From Citromicrobium sp. JLT1363 (lineage in GTDB: Bacteria > Pseudomonadota > Alphaproteobacteria > Sphingomonadales > Sphingomonadaceae): 64,000 bases of DNA. The translations under genes and the position numbers were made by a program. The stretch covers positions 372,001 to 436,000 of the forward strand of contig NZ_AEUE01000004.1 of NCBI RefSeq assembly GCF_000186705.1, read 5' to 3'. Below, piece after piece: positions 9,801-17,233 of the stretch (the first letter of the stretch is position 1; each line of letters begins with the position of its first letter). Below the pieces are notes generated by a model. That model saw only the letters and a program-made list of their open reading frames with translations. It was not told the DNA's origin and made no database searches.

Positions 9801-10141
9801 TCGAAGATTGCAGTAACCTGGCTGAACCCGTTGCGCGAAATCGAACGGGTCATTTCCAGACCATCGATCCCGGCGAGACCGGTTTCCACCGGATAGGTTA
9901 CCTGCGTTTCGACCTGGGAGGGGGAAAGGGCGGGCGCTTCGGTATTGATCTGCACCTGAACGTTCGTAATGTCGGGTACGGCGTCAATGGGAAGCCGAAG
10001 AAGGTTCATCACGCCATAGATGGCGACACCGATCGTCAAAACGACCATGGCCCAGCGAAAACGCACGGCCATGTCGAGGATCATGCCGATCAGGCCGTGG
10101 CGGTGCGAGTGCTCCGTTTCCTGCATGCGATCAGTGTCCAT
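6830..10141 (-). CDS. czcA: CzcA-type RND heavy-metal efflux pump
   Basis: Proton-driven inner-membrane pump of the HME-RND family, exporting Co/Zn/Cd with CzcB and CzcC. 1,103 residues. TM1 near the start, large periplasmic loops, and the TM4 signature DFGLIVDGAVIIVEN at about residue 440; DFG...DGA is the HME1 (CzcA) class, unlike the VDAA form of the CusA copy at 24518. N-terminus carries HSHRHG. ATG at 10141 is used because it overlaps the czcB stop by 11 bp and has AGAGGAAG upstream; a 15-codon longer reading lies inside czcB. The gene is followed at once by the exported 6391-6816 protein. Confidence 0.96.
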   Translation of the reverse strand: MDTDRMQETEHSHRHGLIGMILDMAVRFRWAMVVLTIGVAIYGVMNLLRLPIDAVPDITNVQVQINTEAPALSPSQVETQVTYPVETGLAGIDGLEMTRSISRNGFSQVTAIFEEGTDIYFARQQVNERLTPITASLPEGAEPVMGPISTGLGEVLMYTIEFEHPGGKEAPKGNAVGWQSDGSFVTERGDRLDSDVAKAAYLRTIQDWVVAPLMRSVDGVAGVDSIGGFRKQYLVQPDPARMTGYGLSFDEVIDALEAANLAEGANFVERSGEALLARVDARLGSVQDIEQAVISTRGGVPIRVGDVATVSIGGDLRTGAASLNGDEAVVGTVLMRAGENSRTVSAQAAERLDEVRASLPQGVVAEIVYNRSSLVDATIATVEKNLVEGALLVIAILFLLLGNIRAAIIAALVIPFSMLMASIGMNRLGVSGNLMSLGALDFGLIVDGAVIIVENSVARLAARQEHEGRLLTLGERLTETRLAAQEMIKPTVYGQAIILLVFAPLLTFTGVEGKTFSPMAITVMLALASAFVLSLTFVPAMIAILLNKKLTEKEVKPIRIAKERYGPLVRKAIARPWPVIGAGAGIFAVAALVFSFLGSEFTPQLDERDIAVQSLRIPSTSLERSLAMQRRVEDRLEEFPQVQLVFSRTGTAEVASDPMPPNASDAYVILKPRDEWPDPDLSKDDLVAEMESALGGLVGNLYEFSQPIELRFNELIAGVRGDVAVKIYGDDLTAMTSAANEVAGILREVEGAADVKVQQVTGFPTLDIAFDRPTIARYGLKVEDVAQSVAIALGGRPAGLVFEGDRRFEVVVRLSDATRDDFDQLGALPVLLPNGATIPLRSVAEFRVVDGLAEVRREQGRRLVIVSSNVRERDLGSFVEEARANVEAQVELPAAAFIEWGGQYQNLQAAQERLQIVIPIAFAVILLLLYMAVGGWVPALAVFSAIPLALAGGIFSLALRGMPFSVSAAVGFIALSGVATLNGLVMVTAIRQRLDKGMALDEAIVEGGLARLRPVLMTALVASLGFVPMAIATGTGAEVQRPLATVVIGGLITATALTLFVLPAILKLVFATRKDDRTWRQRWWDRLRRNVTPEERQELQEVT

Positions 10142-11279
10142 GTTCGGCTTCCTCTTTTTCGAGTTCGGCTTTGAGCAGGAAGGCATTCTCGGTTGCGATC
10201 CGCCAGTTCGCTTCGAGACCGGATTCGATCACCACGCGGCCTGCGGAACGTGCGCCGGTCACCACCGGACGGGTCTGGAAGCCGCGGCGCGTGCGCACGA
10301 AAACCACTTCCTGGCCGTCGAGTGACTGCACCGCGCTTTCGGGCACCGACATGCGGCCCGTGTCGACCTCGCCCGAAGGTCGGATGCGCGCTTGCAGGAA
10401 GGCACCTGGTTGAAGACCGGGGATGGACCGCGTGAGCGAAAGGACTGCCGTCGCGCTGCGGCTCTCAGGATCGAGCGATGGCGTGACGGAGCGGACCCGC
10501 GCTCCGATCTCGCGGTTTTCTGCAAGTTCCAGCGTGGCTTCATCGCCTGGCTGAATACGGCTCGCTTCTGCAGAGGGGAGCGCGACTTCGATCTGCATCG
10601 CATTAGGATTCACGATTTGGTAGAGTTCCTCTCCCGCATCGACAAACGAACCAAGGACAATAGGCGCCGCCGTTACCCGTCCTGCAAGAGGGCTGGTAAC
10701 CGCCAAAGACCGACCGTCGCCACTCACGCCCGCTGCCGCAACCGCTGCCTGCGCGCGGGACAGTTCTGACTGGGCGACCTGGAGATTGGCGCGCACCGCT
10801 TCGAGATCCTGCCGCGCCGTAACATTGGCTTCGAAAAGCCGGCGTTCGCGCTCATAGGCGGCTGACAATTCGTTGACGCGCGCGCGCGCCGCGCTCAATT
10901 GCGATGCCAAAGCTGCCGCTTCCGCACTTTCGATACGCGCAATGGTTTCACCCTGCCGGACGTAATCACCCAGCGTTTTTTGAACGCTCCGCACCACGCC
11001 CGCCGCTCGCGCATCGATCCGCGCGCTGCCTGTGGGGCTAGCGGCGATTGTGGCTGGGAACACTAGCTCTACCGCCGAGCCCTCACCAACGGTCTCGACC
11101 ATGATTTCGGAGCTTCGAATCTGCTCTTCGCCGAGTAGGACCAGTCCTTCCGGGAGATCGCTTTCTTCGGTTTCCTCTTCGCTGTGCGGTTCTGCGCCGT
11201 TGTCCGGCCACAGCATTACAGCAGCCGCAAAAACAAGAATGATCAGGCCGATCAGTACGGCCAAACGCTTACGGTTCAT
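10131..11279 (-). CDS. czcB: CzcB-type periplasmic adaptor (membrane fusion protein)
   Basis: Links CzcA to the outer-membrane channel. 382 residues: N-terminal anchor (KRLAVLIGLIILVFAAAVMLW), acidic linker, barrel-sandwich halves, an alpha-hairpin (AAALASQLSAARARVNELSAAYERE...), and C-terminal membrane-proximal domain (SVPESAVQSLDGQEVVFVRTRRGFQTRPV). The C-terminus ends in KEEAEHGH, a small His tail. ATG at 11279 has GAGGAA eight bases upstream; an ATG five codons earlier (11294) would overlap the czcC stop. Lies between czcC and czcA in the standard C-B-A order. Confidence 0.93.
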   Translation of the reverse strand: MNRKRLAVLIGLIILVFAAAVMLWPDNGAEPHSEEETEESDLPEGLVLLGEEQIRSSEIMVETVGEGSAVELVFPATIAASPTGSARIDARAAGVVRSVQKTLGDYVRQGETIARIESAEAAALASQLSAARARVNELSAAYERERRLFEANVTARQDLEAVRANLQVAQSELSRAQAAVAAAGVSGDGRSLAVTSPLAGRVTAAPIVLGSFVDAGEELYQIVNPNAMQIEVALPSAEASRIQPGDEATLELAENREIGARVRSVTPSLDPESRSATAVLSLTRSIPGLQPGAFLQARIRPSGEVDTGRMSVPESAVQSLDGQEVVFVRTRRGFQTRPVVTGARSAGRVVIESGLEANWRIATENAFLLKAELEKEEAEHGH

Positions 11280-11290
11280 GGGTATTTTCC

Positions 11291-12544
11291 TCATTGGGCG
11301 CCAAGCCAGATCAACTGCGCCGCCAGGCGACCGCGATCTTCCTGGGCTTGGATCAAGGCTTCTCGGATTGCATCGCGGGCTTCGGCCGCAGCCAGAACCT
11401 CGATCAGCGGGAACCTGCCGTTGCGATACCCAATCCGGACGAGGCGCAAGGCTTCTTCCGCTTGAGGCAGGGAGGTTTGGGACAGAGTCTCTACACGAGC
11501 CTCGGCGGCGAGAAAGCGGCCGCGCGCCTGGGTTACTTCGAGTTCGAAATCCGCGCGGGCGACAGCCTCGCGTGCGGAGGCCGCGCGGAAGCGGGCCTCG
11601 GCAGCGGCGATGTTACCCTGATTGCGATTGCGGAAAGGAAGGGGAATCGAGACGCCCACTAGGAAGGCCTGATCCCTGCTTTCCTCGAACCGCCTGACAC
11701 CGGCGGAGATGGCCGGATCGGGAACACCCAAAGAGCGCTCCCTGTCGATCGCAGCGTCCGCCGCCTCGCGTTCGGCACGCGCGACTTGGAGACGCAAAGC
11801 AGAAGGCGATGCAAGAAGCATCGCAGGAGGTTCGATCCCGGGAAACGCCGATGGCACGTCCGGGGGAGGGGACGTTTCACCCCAGAGCGCCACCAACGCG
11901 CTCCGCGCCGCTATCTCTGAAGCTCGCGCGGCTTCAAACTCCGCCTCGGCTTCAGCAAGGGCCGCTTCTGCACGAAGCGAGCGCAGCGGCGGCTCGCGGC
12001 CAACTTCGACAAGCAGGCCAGCTATACGCGCGAGTTCGCGATTGCGTTCGACTACGTCGCGGGCAAGTTCCAGTCGCGCAGCTGAAGCGACCGCCTCGAT
12101 GTAGCGTTCGCGCACCATGCGACTCAGCTCAGCGACCGACAATTCTCCAGAAAGCATTGCCACGCGCGCCTCGGCCTCGGCCGAGCGAATGCGTGCGCCC
12201 CGCTTGCCGCCTAGCTCGAGGCGCTGACTCAAAGACAGCGTATATTCGGTTGCTTGCAGCCCTGAAAAGGCACCGCTTCCTGCGATGTTCTCCGCTTCAA
12301 AGGCAAGCTCAGGATTTGGCCGAAGCCGTGCCTGATCGATAAGCGCGCGTGCCGCGTCCGTTTCGGCCTGCGGCCCGATCAAACGCGGATTGTCTGATTG
12401 CACCTGCGCGCTTTCGTCCACACCCGCACGCGCGAGAGCTTCGTCGAGCGTCAACACCGCGCGTTCTTGTGCACGCACCGCACCGGGCAGTACTGCGAGG
12501 CTCAGCCCTGCAAAAAGGGCGCCTCGCCAAATAATGGCAAACAT
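11291..12544 (-). CDS. czcC: CzcC-type outer-membrane efflux channel
   Basis: TolC-family trimeric outer-membrane channel of the Czc pump, 417 residues. Signal peptide MFAIIWRGALFAGLSLAVLPGAVRA, then two outer-membrane-efflux repeats: ...ELGGKRGARIRSAEAEARVAML and the second with SIPLPFRNRNQGNIAAAEARF, both hallmark CzcC segments. The C-terminal region GYRNGRFPLIEVLAAAEA is also typical. GAGGAAAA precedes the ATG. First gene of the czcCBA set, 64 bp after a CzcI-like small gene. Confidence 0.94.
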   Translation of the reverse strand: MFAIIWRGALFAGLSLAVLPGAVRAQERAVLTLDEALARAGVDESAQVQSDNPRLIGPQAETDAARALIDQARLRPNPELAFEAENIAGSGAFSGLQATEYTLSLSQRLELGGKRGARIRSAEAEARVAMLSGELSVAELSRMVRERYIEAVASAARLELARDVVERNRELARIAGLLVEVGREPPLRSLRAEAALAEAEAEFEAARASEIAARSALVALWGETSPPPDVPSAFPGIEPPAMLLASPSALRLQVARAEREAADAAIDRERSLGVPDPAISAGVRRFEESRDQAFLVGVSIPLPFRNRNQGNIAAAEARFRAASAREAVARADFELEVTQARGRFLAAEARVETLSQTSLPQAEEALRLVRIGYRNGRFPLIEVLAAAEARDAIREALIQAQEDRGRLAAQLIWLGAQ

Positions 12545-12608
12545 GAATTGATTTTTCCTCTACTGACATGCCGAATGCGCGCCGACATTGCGGCGGCAAT
12601 ACTGGACG

Positions 12609-12953
12609 TCAGATTCGAGGAGGGGGCGTCAAAATCGCTTGCTGGACTGCAGTCAGGCCGACGGGTTCGAAGAAATGCTGTGCACCGGATGAACGCTCAC
12701 CGGCCCCGATATCCGCATTGCCTGCAAATTGGACTCCATGATGGCAATGGCCGTGGGCGCAGATGCCATGCTGCTCATTCGGGCTGTCCGGCAAGTCTTG
12801 ACCAGTCTCGCTACTTGCAGCTTCGACACTTGTAAGTTCGCCAATTTCAGGCCCGCATACCGCCGCGTCCACGCTTACGCTGAACACCAGGCCGAAGAGA
12901 ATCAGCATGGCGAAAAACGGCTTCAAGGCAAGAAGGGGCATACGGAGGGTCAT
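12609..12953 (-). CDS. Small His/Cys exported protein upstream of czcC (CzcI-like position)
   Basis: A 114-residue protein with N-terminal hydrophobic segment (PFFAMLILFGLVFSVSVDAAV) and a compact metal-ligand cluster HGICAHGHCHHG in the middle. Size, export signal and position directly before czcC match CzcI/CnrZ-like accessory proteins of czc operons, though I cannot show homology. An internal ATG at 12941 is an alternative start. Likely binds metal in the periplasm and is co-transcribed with czcCBA. Confidence 0.7.
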   Translation of the reverse strand: MTLRMPLLALKPFFAMLILFGLVFSVSVDAAVCGPEIGELTSVEAASSETGQDLPDSPNEQHGICAHGHCHHGVQFAGNADIGAGERSSGAQHFFEPVGLTAVQQAILTPPPRI

Positions 12954-13112
12954 GACACTTTGGCCCCGCTAGCAGGACCAATCACATGGCACAAGTCGAT
13001 ATTCTCTTCGAATTCCGAAGCCGTCGCGCAGCTCAATGCATAAGAACGAACAAATGCGCTATTCATGTACCGACCTGGGTCGACACAAACGCCGTAATAG
13101 AAAGATATAATA

Positions 13113-15044
13113 TCACACTGCATCGCGTGACCGGTCATTGTTTGATGCTCGGGTGTGATTAATCCAGAAACCAAGTAAAAGTACGGATGCCATTGCAAGT
13201 TGAGCGCCAATCACTTGGAACGTCGGATAAACTCCAAGCATACTTAGTCGCGGACCGCCGGCTATCGGCGCAATTCCGATCACACCCGCTTCCTGCAAGC
13301 CCGCGATCCCTTTGCCAATCAGGACAATCGCAAGCAGGGCGATGAGCACCGAACTGTAGGCAAAGAACTTTCCGATCGGCAGCGTCCGGCTGTAGCGCAG
13401 CAGCAGCCAGGCGATGACGACAAGGAGCAAACCGGCCGTGGCAGCGCCCGCCAGCAGATAGCCCGTACTTCCCTGAGCGGACAGCGCAGCGTAAAAGAGG
13501 ATGGTTTCGAAGACCTCTCTATAGACGACAAGGAATACGATCCCGAACAGGAACCAGAGCGATCCGCGCGAAAGCGCCTTGCCAAGCTTGTCGCGGATAT
13601 AGCGCTGCCAATTGTCTGCCTGTGATTTTCCGTGCATCCAGACGCCAACCGACAGAAGGACCAGCGCTGCAATCAGCGAACCGAATGCCTCGATCGATTC
13701 CCGGCCGGCACCGCTGATGTCGAGAAGATAGGTCGCCGCAAGCCAAGTAAGCGCGCCTGCCACCAGCGCACCGGTCCACCCGCCATGAACAAATCGCAAT
13801 GCCCGATCCTGTCCCGCCTTCCTCACGAAAGCGATCATGGCGATCACGATCAGCAATGCCTCCAGACCCTCGCGGAGGAGGATCGCGAAAGATGCCACGA
13901 AGGTTGACCAGCCCGTCGCAGATTCCGGCGCAAGGACATTTTCAGCCTGTACGAGCAAACCCTCGATGGCCCGGATCCGTTCGCTTATCGCAGAGGTCGG
14001 CAGATCTGCGTCGATGGCTGCACGCAAGTCCATCATCCCGCTCTCGATACGCACCAGAAGATCCGGATTGCGTGTCGCCAATATCGGTTCGACGGGTTCG
14101 AACCCGTCCAAATATGCCGACAGTGCGAGCTCCTTGGCCCGGGAAATATTCCCGTTCGCGTGGGCGCGTTCAGCTTCTGCGAGCCGGGTACGTGTGATGC
14201 CAAGAGGCCCCGCTACATCGGCGATCGCCGACGGGTTGGCCCGAAGATAGGCCATGAGCGCGTCCGCGCGCACTTGCCCGATCTCTCCTGCCAGTTCGTC
14301 CGGCGTGATCTTCGTGAGAGCGGCAAGATCGGGAAAGCGTTTGCGTAGTTCGGAATCTGACTTCCATAGACGCGCCCCTTCGTCGACCGCCTCAAAGGCG
14401 ACGGATCCCGAATAGAAGGCCAGGGCCCAACGATCGTCGGAGGAGAGCTGCGAGAAACCGGGCATGGCGGTGCCATCGATCCCTTGGTCGATAACCTGAT
14501 AGAGACCCATAATGCTGCGCTGACGCGCGCGATCGACGTCGGTAAATGCGATCGGCGGTGGATCAAGGCCCGCAGACGCCGGCCCGCGACCGTTTCCTGA
14601 CACCCCGTGGCAACTGGCACAAGTCTCCTGGTACAGCAGTCTTCCGCGCTCAAGATCGGGCGCCCTCGAAGGCGAGAGCGTGATCGGATAGATGGCTAGG
14701 AGATCCGCAGCGAGCTTTCTGGCTGCCGTGGCAACTTGATCAACGGGGGCCATCGAGAGGATATCGGCTTCAAGTTGCTTCGCGTTTGCCTCTAGCCGAA
14801 CGCGACCGGGGCGTTCAGGCAATTCCGCAATACCCGATCGTACCGTACCGGCGAATTCGACCATTTCCTCATATTCGACTTCGTTGACGACTTCGCCGTC
14901 CTCGACGGCAGCTGCATAATCTACCGCCATGTAATCGAGCAGGCGCCAGATCGTGTTGGGTTCTGCCGCCAACGCTTGCGCGCTGCCGAACGACAACAGA
15001 AGGGCCAGGCAAATGCCGGACAGGCGCGCCAAATATTTCATCAT
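13113..15044 (-). CDS. Cytochrome c-FTR1 fusion permease (PbrT/EfeU-like)
   Basis: 643 residues. Signal peptide, then a c-type heme motif CASCH (~144) with candidate axial Met in GTAMPGFS, then a membrane domain carrying REGLEALLIV (~388) and YREVFETILFY (~509), the two REXXE motifs binding metal in FTR1 iron permeases. Cytochrome-FTR1 fusions are known for ferrous iron uptake with oxidation; the PbrT member of this family imports Pb. It overlaps the CDF gene by 4 bp (ATGA) and lies under a MerR-controlled promoter beside lspA, a combination seen in pbr loci, so a Pb-linked role is plausible. Iron uptake remains the alternative. Confidence 0.88.
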   Translation of the reverse strand: MMKYLARLSGICLALLLSFGSAQALAAEPNTIWRLLDYMAVDYAAAVEDGEVVNEVEYEEMVEFAGTVRSGIAELPERPGRVRLEANAKQLEADILSMAPVDQVATAARKLAADLLAIYPITLSPSRAPDLERGRLLYQETCASCHGVSGNGRGPASAGLDPPPIAFTDVDRARQRSIMGLYQVIDQGIDGTAMPGFSQLSSDDRWALAFYSGSVAFEAVDEGARLWKSDSELRKRFPDLAALTKITPDELAGEIGQVRADALMAYLRANPSAIADVAGPLGITRTRLAEAERAHANGNISRAKELALSAYLDGFEPVEPILATRNPDLLVRIESGMMDLRAAIDADLPTSAISERIRAIEGLLVQAENVLAPESATGWSTFVASFAILLREGLEALLIVIAMIAFVRKAGQDRALRFVHGGWTGALVAGALTWLAATYLLDISGAGRESIEAFGSLIAALVLLSVGVWMHGKSQADNWQRYIRDKLGKALSRGSLWFLFGIVFLVVYREVFETILFYAALSAQGSTGYLLAGAATAGLLLVVIAWLLLRYSRTLPIGKFFAYSSVLIALLAIVLIGKGIAGLQEAGVIGIAPIAGGPRLSMLGVYPTFQVIGAQLAMASVLLLGFWINHTRASNNDRSRDAV

Positions 15045-15592
15045 GCAATCTGCTGCGTTTTCATATCGCTGCGCGCATGGCGGATAATTTCGAGAGCCGA
15101 ATGGAGGAACAAAAACGCAATCGCAGCGGCCACGATGATATCAGGCCATGCGCTTCCCAACCAATAAACCAAACCGGCTGCGACGATGACCGCGACATTG
15201 GCCAGGGCATCGTTGCGTGAAAATAGCCATATCGCGCGCGCTTGAGCATCGCCTCCTTTGCGAAAGCGAGCGAGCACAAAAACGGCGGCAAGGTTGATAA
15301 GCAGGGCGACAAAACCCACCCAGCCCATGATGCCGGCTTCCGGCTGCACCATATCGAACATGCGCCAGATCGCCGCGCCGATCACACTCACACCAAGCGC
15401 CGCCAGAAACAAACCTTGCGCGAGCGCCACCCGAGCACGCGTCGATGCCGTCCATCCGAGCGCAAGCAGTCCGATGAAGGTGATCGAGCCATCGCCAAGG
15501 AAATCCAGCGCGTCGGCTTTGAGCGCCTGGCTCGCGGCTAAAAACCCGGCGGCCAGCTCGATCATGCCGAAACCGACATTGAGGATAATCAC
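15041..15592 (-). CDS. Short CDF-type cation transporter, N-terminus apparently frameshifted
   Basis: 183 residues from the only usable start (GTG 15592): ADALDFLGDGSITFIGL and SRNDALANVAVIVAAGLVYW are the two metal-site helices of a short CDF. The frame stays open upstream with protein-like residues (CCTGDPERAVDDPQYRRALW) back to a stop at about 15170+500 (15668-15670), but without ATG, GTG or TTG. An ATG at 15681, correctly placed after the MerR-type promoter, is in another frame and ends within the CDF gene. A 1-nt loss (or 2-nt gain) near 15655-15670 would explain this. Overlaps the FTR1 gene downstream by 4 bp. May be functional from GTG, broken, or misread. Confidence 0.8.
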   Translation of the reverse strand: MIILNVGFGMIELAAGFLAASQALKADALDFLGDGSITFIGLLALGWTASTRARVALAQGLFLAALGVSVIGAAIWRMFDMVQPEAGIMGWVGFVALLINLAAVFVLARFRKGGDAQARAIWLFSRNDALANVAVIVAAGLVYWLGSAWPDIIVAAAIAFLFLHSALEIIRHARSDMKTQQIA

Positions 15593-15689
15593 GATCCAAA
15601 GCGCGCGGCGGTATTGCGGATCGTCAACCGCCCTCTCGGGGTCGCCGGTGCAACACAGTCTTCCGAATCATCTAAACTCATGATTTTTG

Positions 15690-15726
15690 AGCTTTACAAT
15701 CTCCAGTTACTGGAGGATCAAGGACT
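15690..15726 (-). promoter_or_regulatory. MerR-family operator/promoter for the CDF-FTR1 operon
   Basis: On the minus strand a TTGATC -35 is followed by the dyad CTCCAGTAACTGGAG and an AT-rich -10 (around TGTAAA/TAAAGC), i.e. a long 18-19 bp spacer filled by a palindrome, the hallmark of CadR/PbrR/ZntR-type promoters. Transcription would start only a few bases before the ATG at 15681. The divergent merR gene begins 94 bp away. Confidence 0.8.
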
Positions 15727-15751
15727 TTCTGCGCACCTTTCGCAGAAAGTC
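15723..15751. repeat. 11-bp perfect inverted repeat between the MerR operator and merR
   Basis: GACTTTCTGCG (15723-15733) and its complement CGCAGAAAGTC (15741-15751) flank a 7-nt loop. The left arm abuts the -35 box of the divergent CDF promoter. It could be a second operator or a leader hairpin in a merR transcript; no T-run. Confidence 0.5.
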
Positions 15752-15819
15752 TGACGGCCGATGTGCGATTGCGTCGCGGAGACACACACCCTGCGATGGC
15801 CATCATCGAGGATTAAAGA

Positions 15820-16215
15820 ATGCAGATAGGAAAAATTGCCCGCGCGACCGGGACCAAAGTCAACACCGTTCGCTATTATGAAGAGATCGGTCTTCTGAAG
15901 CCCGCTCCGCGCTCCCAGTCGGGACGAAGGATTTACGCAGACGCCGATGTCGAACGGCTCGCATTCATCCGGCGGGCTCGGGGTTTGGGCTTTTCGGTGT
16001 CCGAAGTTCGCTCGCTGCTCGAAGTGTCGGACGCACCAAACCGGGATTGCAAGGACGCTGCGACTTTGGCACGAAATCATTTGCGCCGGGTGGAAGAGCA
16101 GATCGAACAGCTGCAGGCGATGAGACAGGAACTGATCGGCCTGGCACGGGCCTGCGATGGGGGCACTGCCACCGACTGCGGCATCATCGGCGGGCTTGCT
16201 AGAAAATCCGCCTGA
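15820..16215 (+). CDS. MerR-family heavy-metal regulator (CadR/PbrR/ZntR type)
   Basis: Activates efflux promoters by untwisting a long spacer when metal binds. 131 residues: winged helix-turn-helix MQIGKIARATGTKVNTVRYYEEIGLLKP, dimerisation helix LRRVEEQIEQLQAMRQEL, and Cys at the expected metal-loop places: DC in PNRDCKD (~84) and the C-terminal pair ACDGGTATDC. This Cys layout is that of the Cd/Pb/Zn branch. GAGG lies eight bases before the ATG. Divergent from the CDF-FTR1 operon and its dyad promoter, its obvious target; convergent with lspA. Confidence 0.92.
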   Translation: MQIGKIARATGTKVNTVRYYEEIGLLKPAPRSQSGRRIYADADVERLAFIRRARGLGFSVSEVRSLLEVSDAPNRDCKDAATLARNHLRRVEEQIEQLQAMRQELIGLARACDGGTATDCGIIGGLARKSA

Positions 16216-16241
16216 AGATTGCCTTGGCAAAAGCGCAGAAT

Positions 16242-16733
16242 CTACACTTTCGGCGCGGTGCCATCGTCGCGCTGCGTTTCTCCGGACCACCAGGTAACGA
16301 GAAACAATGCCACTCCAAGGACTATTCCGACATCCGCGAGATTGAACGCAGGCCAGTGATAGCCGCCGACATAGAAGTCGAGAAAATCGGTGACCGCTCC
16401 GTCCGCCAGTCGGTCGGCAACGTTACCCAATGCACCGCCAATGATCGAACCTATCGCGGCGGATTCGAGGCGTACGGTACTGCGCCAGAGCCATCTGGCC
16501 AGAACGCCCACGACAAGAAGCGCGAACCCGGACAGCAAATAGGGCGCGATTGGATTGCCGGAACTCAGGAGGCCGAATGTAACACCGCGATTATATCCGA
16601 GCACCAGATTGAAGAATGGAAAAACATCTATCACGCGGGCAGGGTCCATGACCACATTCACAATAAGCCATTTTGAAATGAGATCGCTCGCGAAGACTGC
16701 GACGGCGATCGAAAGACCAAGACTTCGGTACAT
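16242..16733 (-). CDS. lspA: Lipoprotein signal peptidase (LspA / PbrC-like)
   Basis: Aspartic signal peptidase II cleaving lipoprotein signal peptides in the inner membrane. 163 residues with four TM helices; D in FASDLISKWLI, and the catalytic dyad in GNVADRL and FNLADVGI. ATG 16733 is used because AAGGAA precedes it by eight bases; an upstream in-frame reading adds 25 unlikely residues. A second, metal-island LspA is typical of pbr loci (PbrC), where it accompanies Pb phosphate sequestration, and this copy is next to a MerR-CDF-FTR1 set. Confidence 0.93.
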   Translation of the reverse strand: MYRSLGLSIAVAVFASDLISKWLIVNVVMDPARVIDVFPFFNLVLGYNRGVTFGLLSSGNPIAPYLLSGFALLVVGVLARWLWRSTVRLESAAIGSIIGGALGNVADRLADGAVTDFLDFYVGGYHWPAFNLADVGIVLGVALFLVTWWSGETQRDDGTAPKV

Positions 16734-17233
16734 ATTGGTTCCTTGGATGATCGGCAGATATCTCTGATTCTCTGGACGATAGAAATCAGGTCTGGGCCCG
16801 GTACTCATCGATCATGTCAATGCAGAGAGGTCAACTGTCCCGCCGATCACTGGCCCAGCCATTCAGGCATCCGAATGTCATCGGCACGTGATCCCAGCGC
16901 GGGAAAATATCTGTCTCCGCCATGCCTTGATGGGCAAGCAAAACATTTTCGCCGATGTCGCAAATTGCACCGGTTTCGCGTGGGGGCACACGAGGTGGAT
17001 CGCGGACTCATACTGCGGCGGTGGGAATGTCAAGAAACGGAGTCCCTACCTTCTTGCCAAATCCAAAGGTCATGTTTTTAGGATACTTTTTGCGGCTACG
17101 CGCATTTCAGAACATTCGCTGAACGGCATGGTGCGAATGAGGCGAGGCTCCTTGCGTCTGTGACTCTCTTTGCGGTTGTAGTGAGAAAGCATTGCCGTAG
17201 GGCATTCATGCTTCTGAAAAGGGAATATCGAAA
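16734..17233. other. 500-bp intergenic region, no convincing gene
   Basis: Short plus-strand reading frames here (for example 16888-17163, 91 codons) have no recognisable protein character. Only the AAGGGA ribosome site of the next gene is clear. The stretch separates the pbr-like group from the acetolactate-synthase pair and may hold divergent promoters. Confidence 0.5.

Noticed and set aside
12950-13210. 86-codon minus-strand frame overlapping the FTR1 gene end
   Set aside because: It overlaps a clear gene and has no recognisable content.
16888-17163. 91-codon plus-strand frame with GTG start
   Set aside because: No recognisable domain, weak ribosome site, and amino-acid composition typical of chance frames in this GC range.
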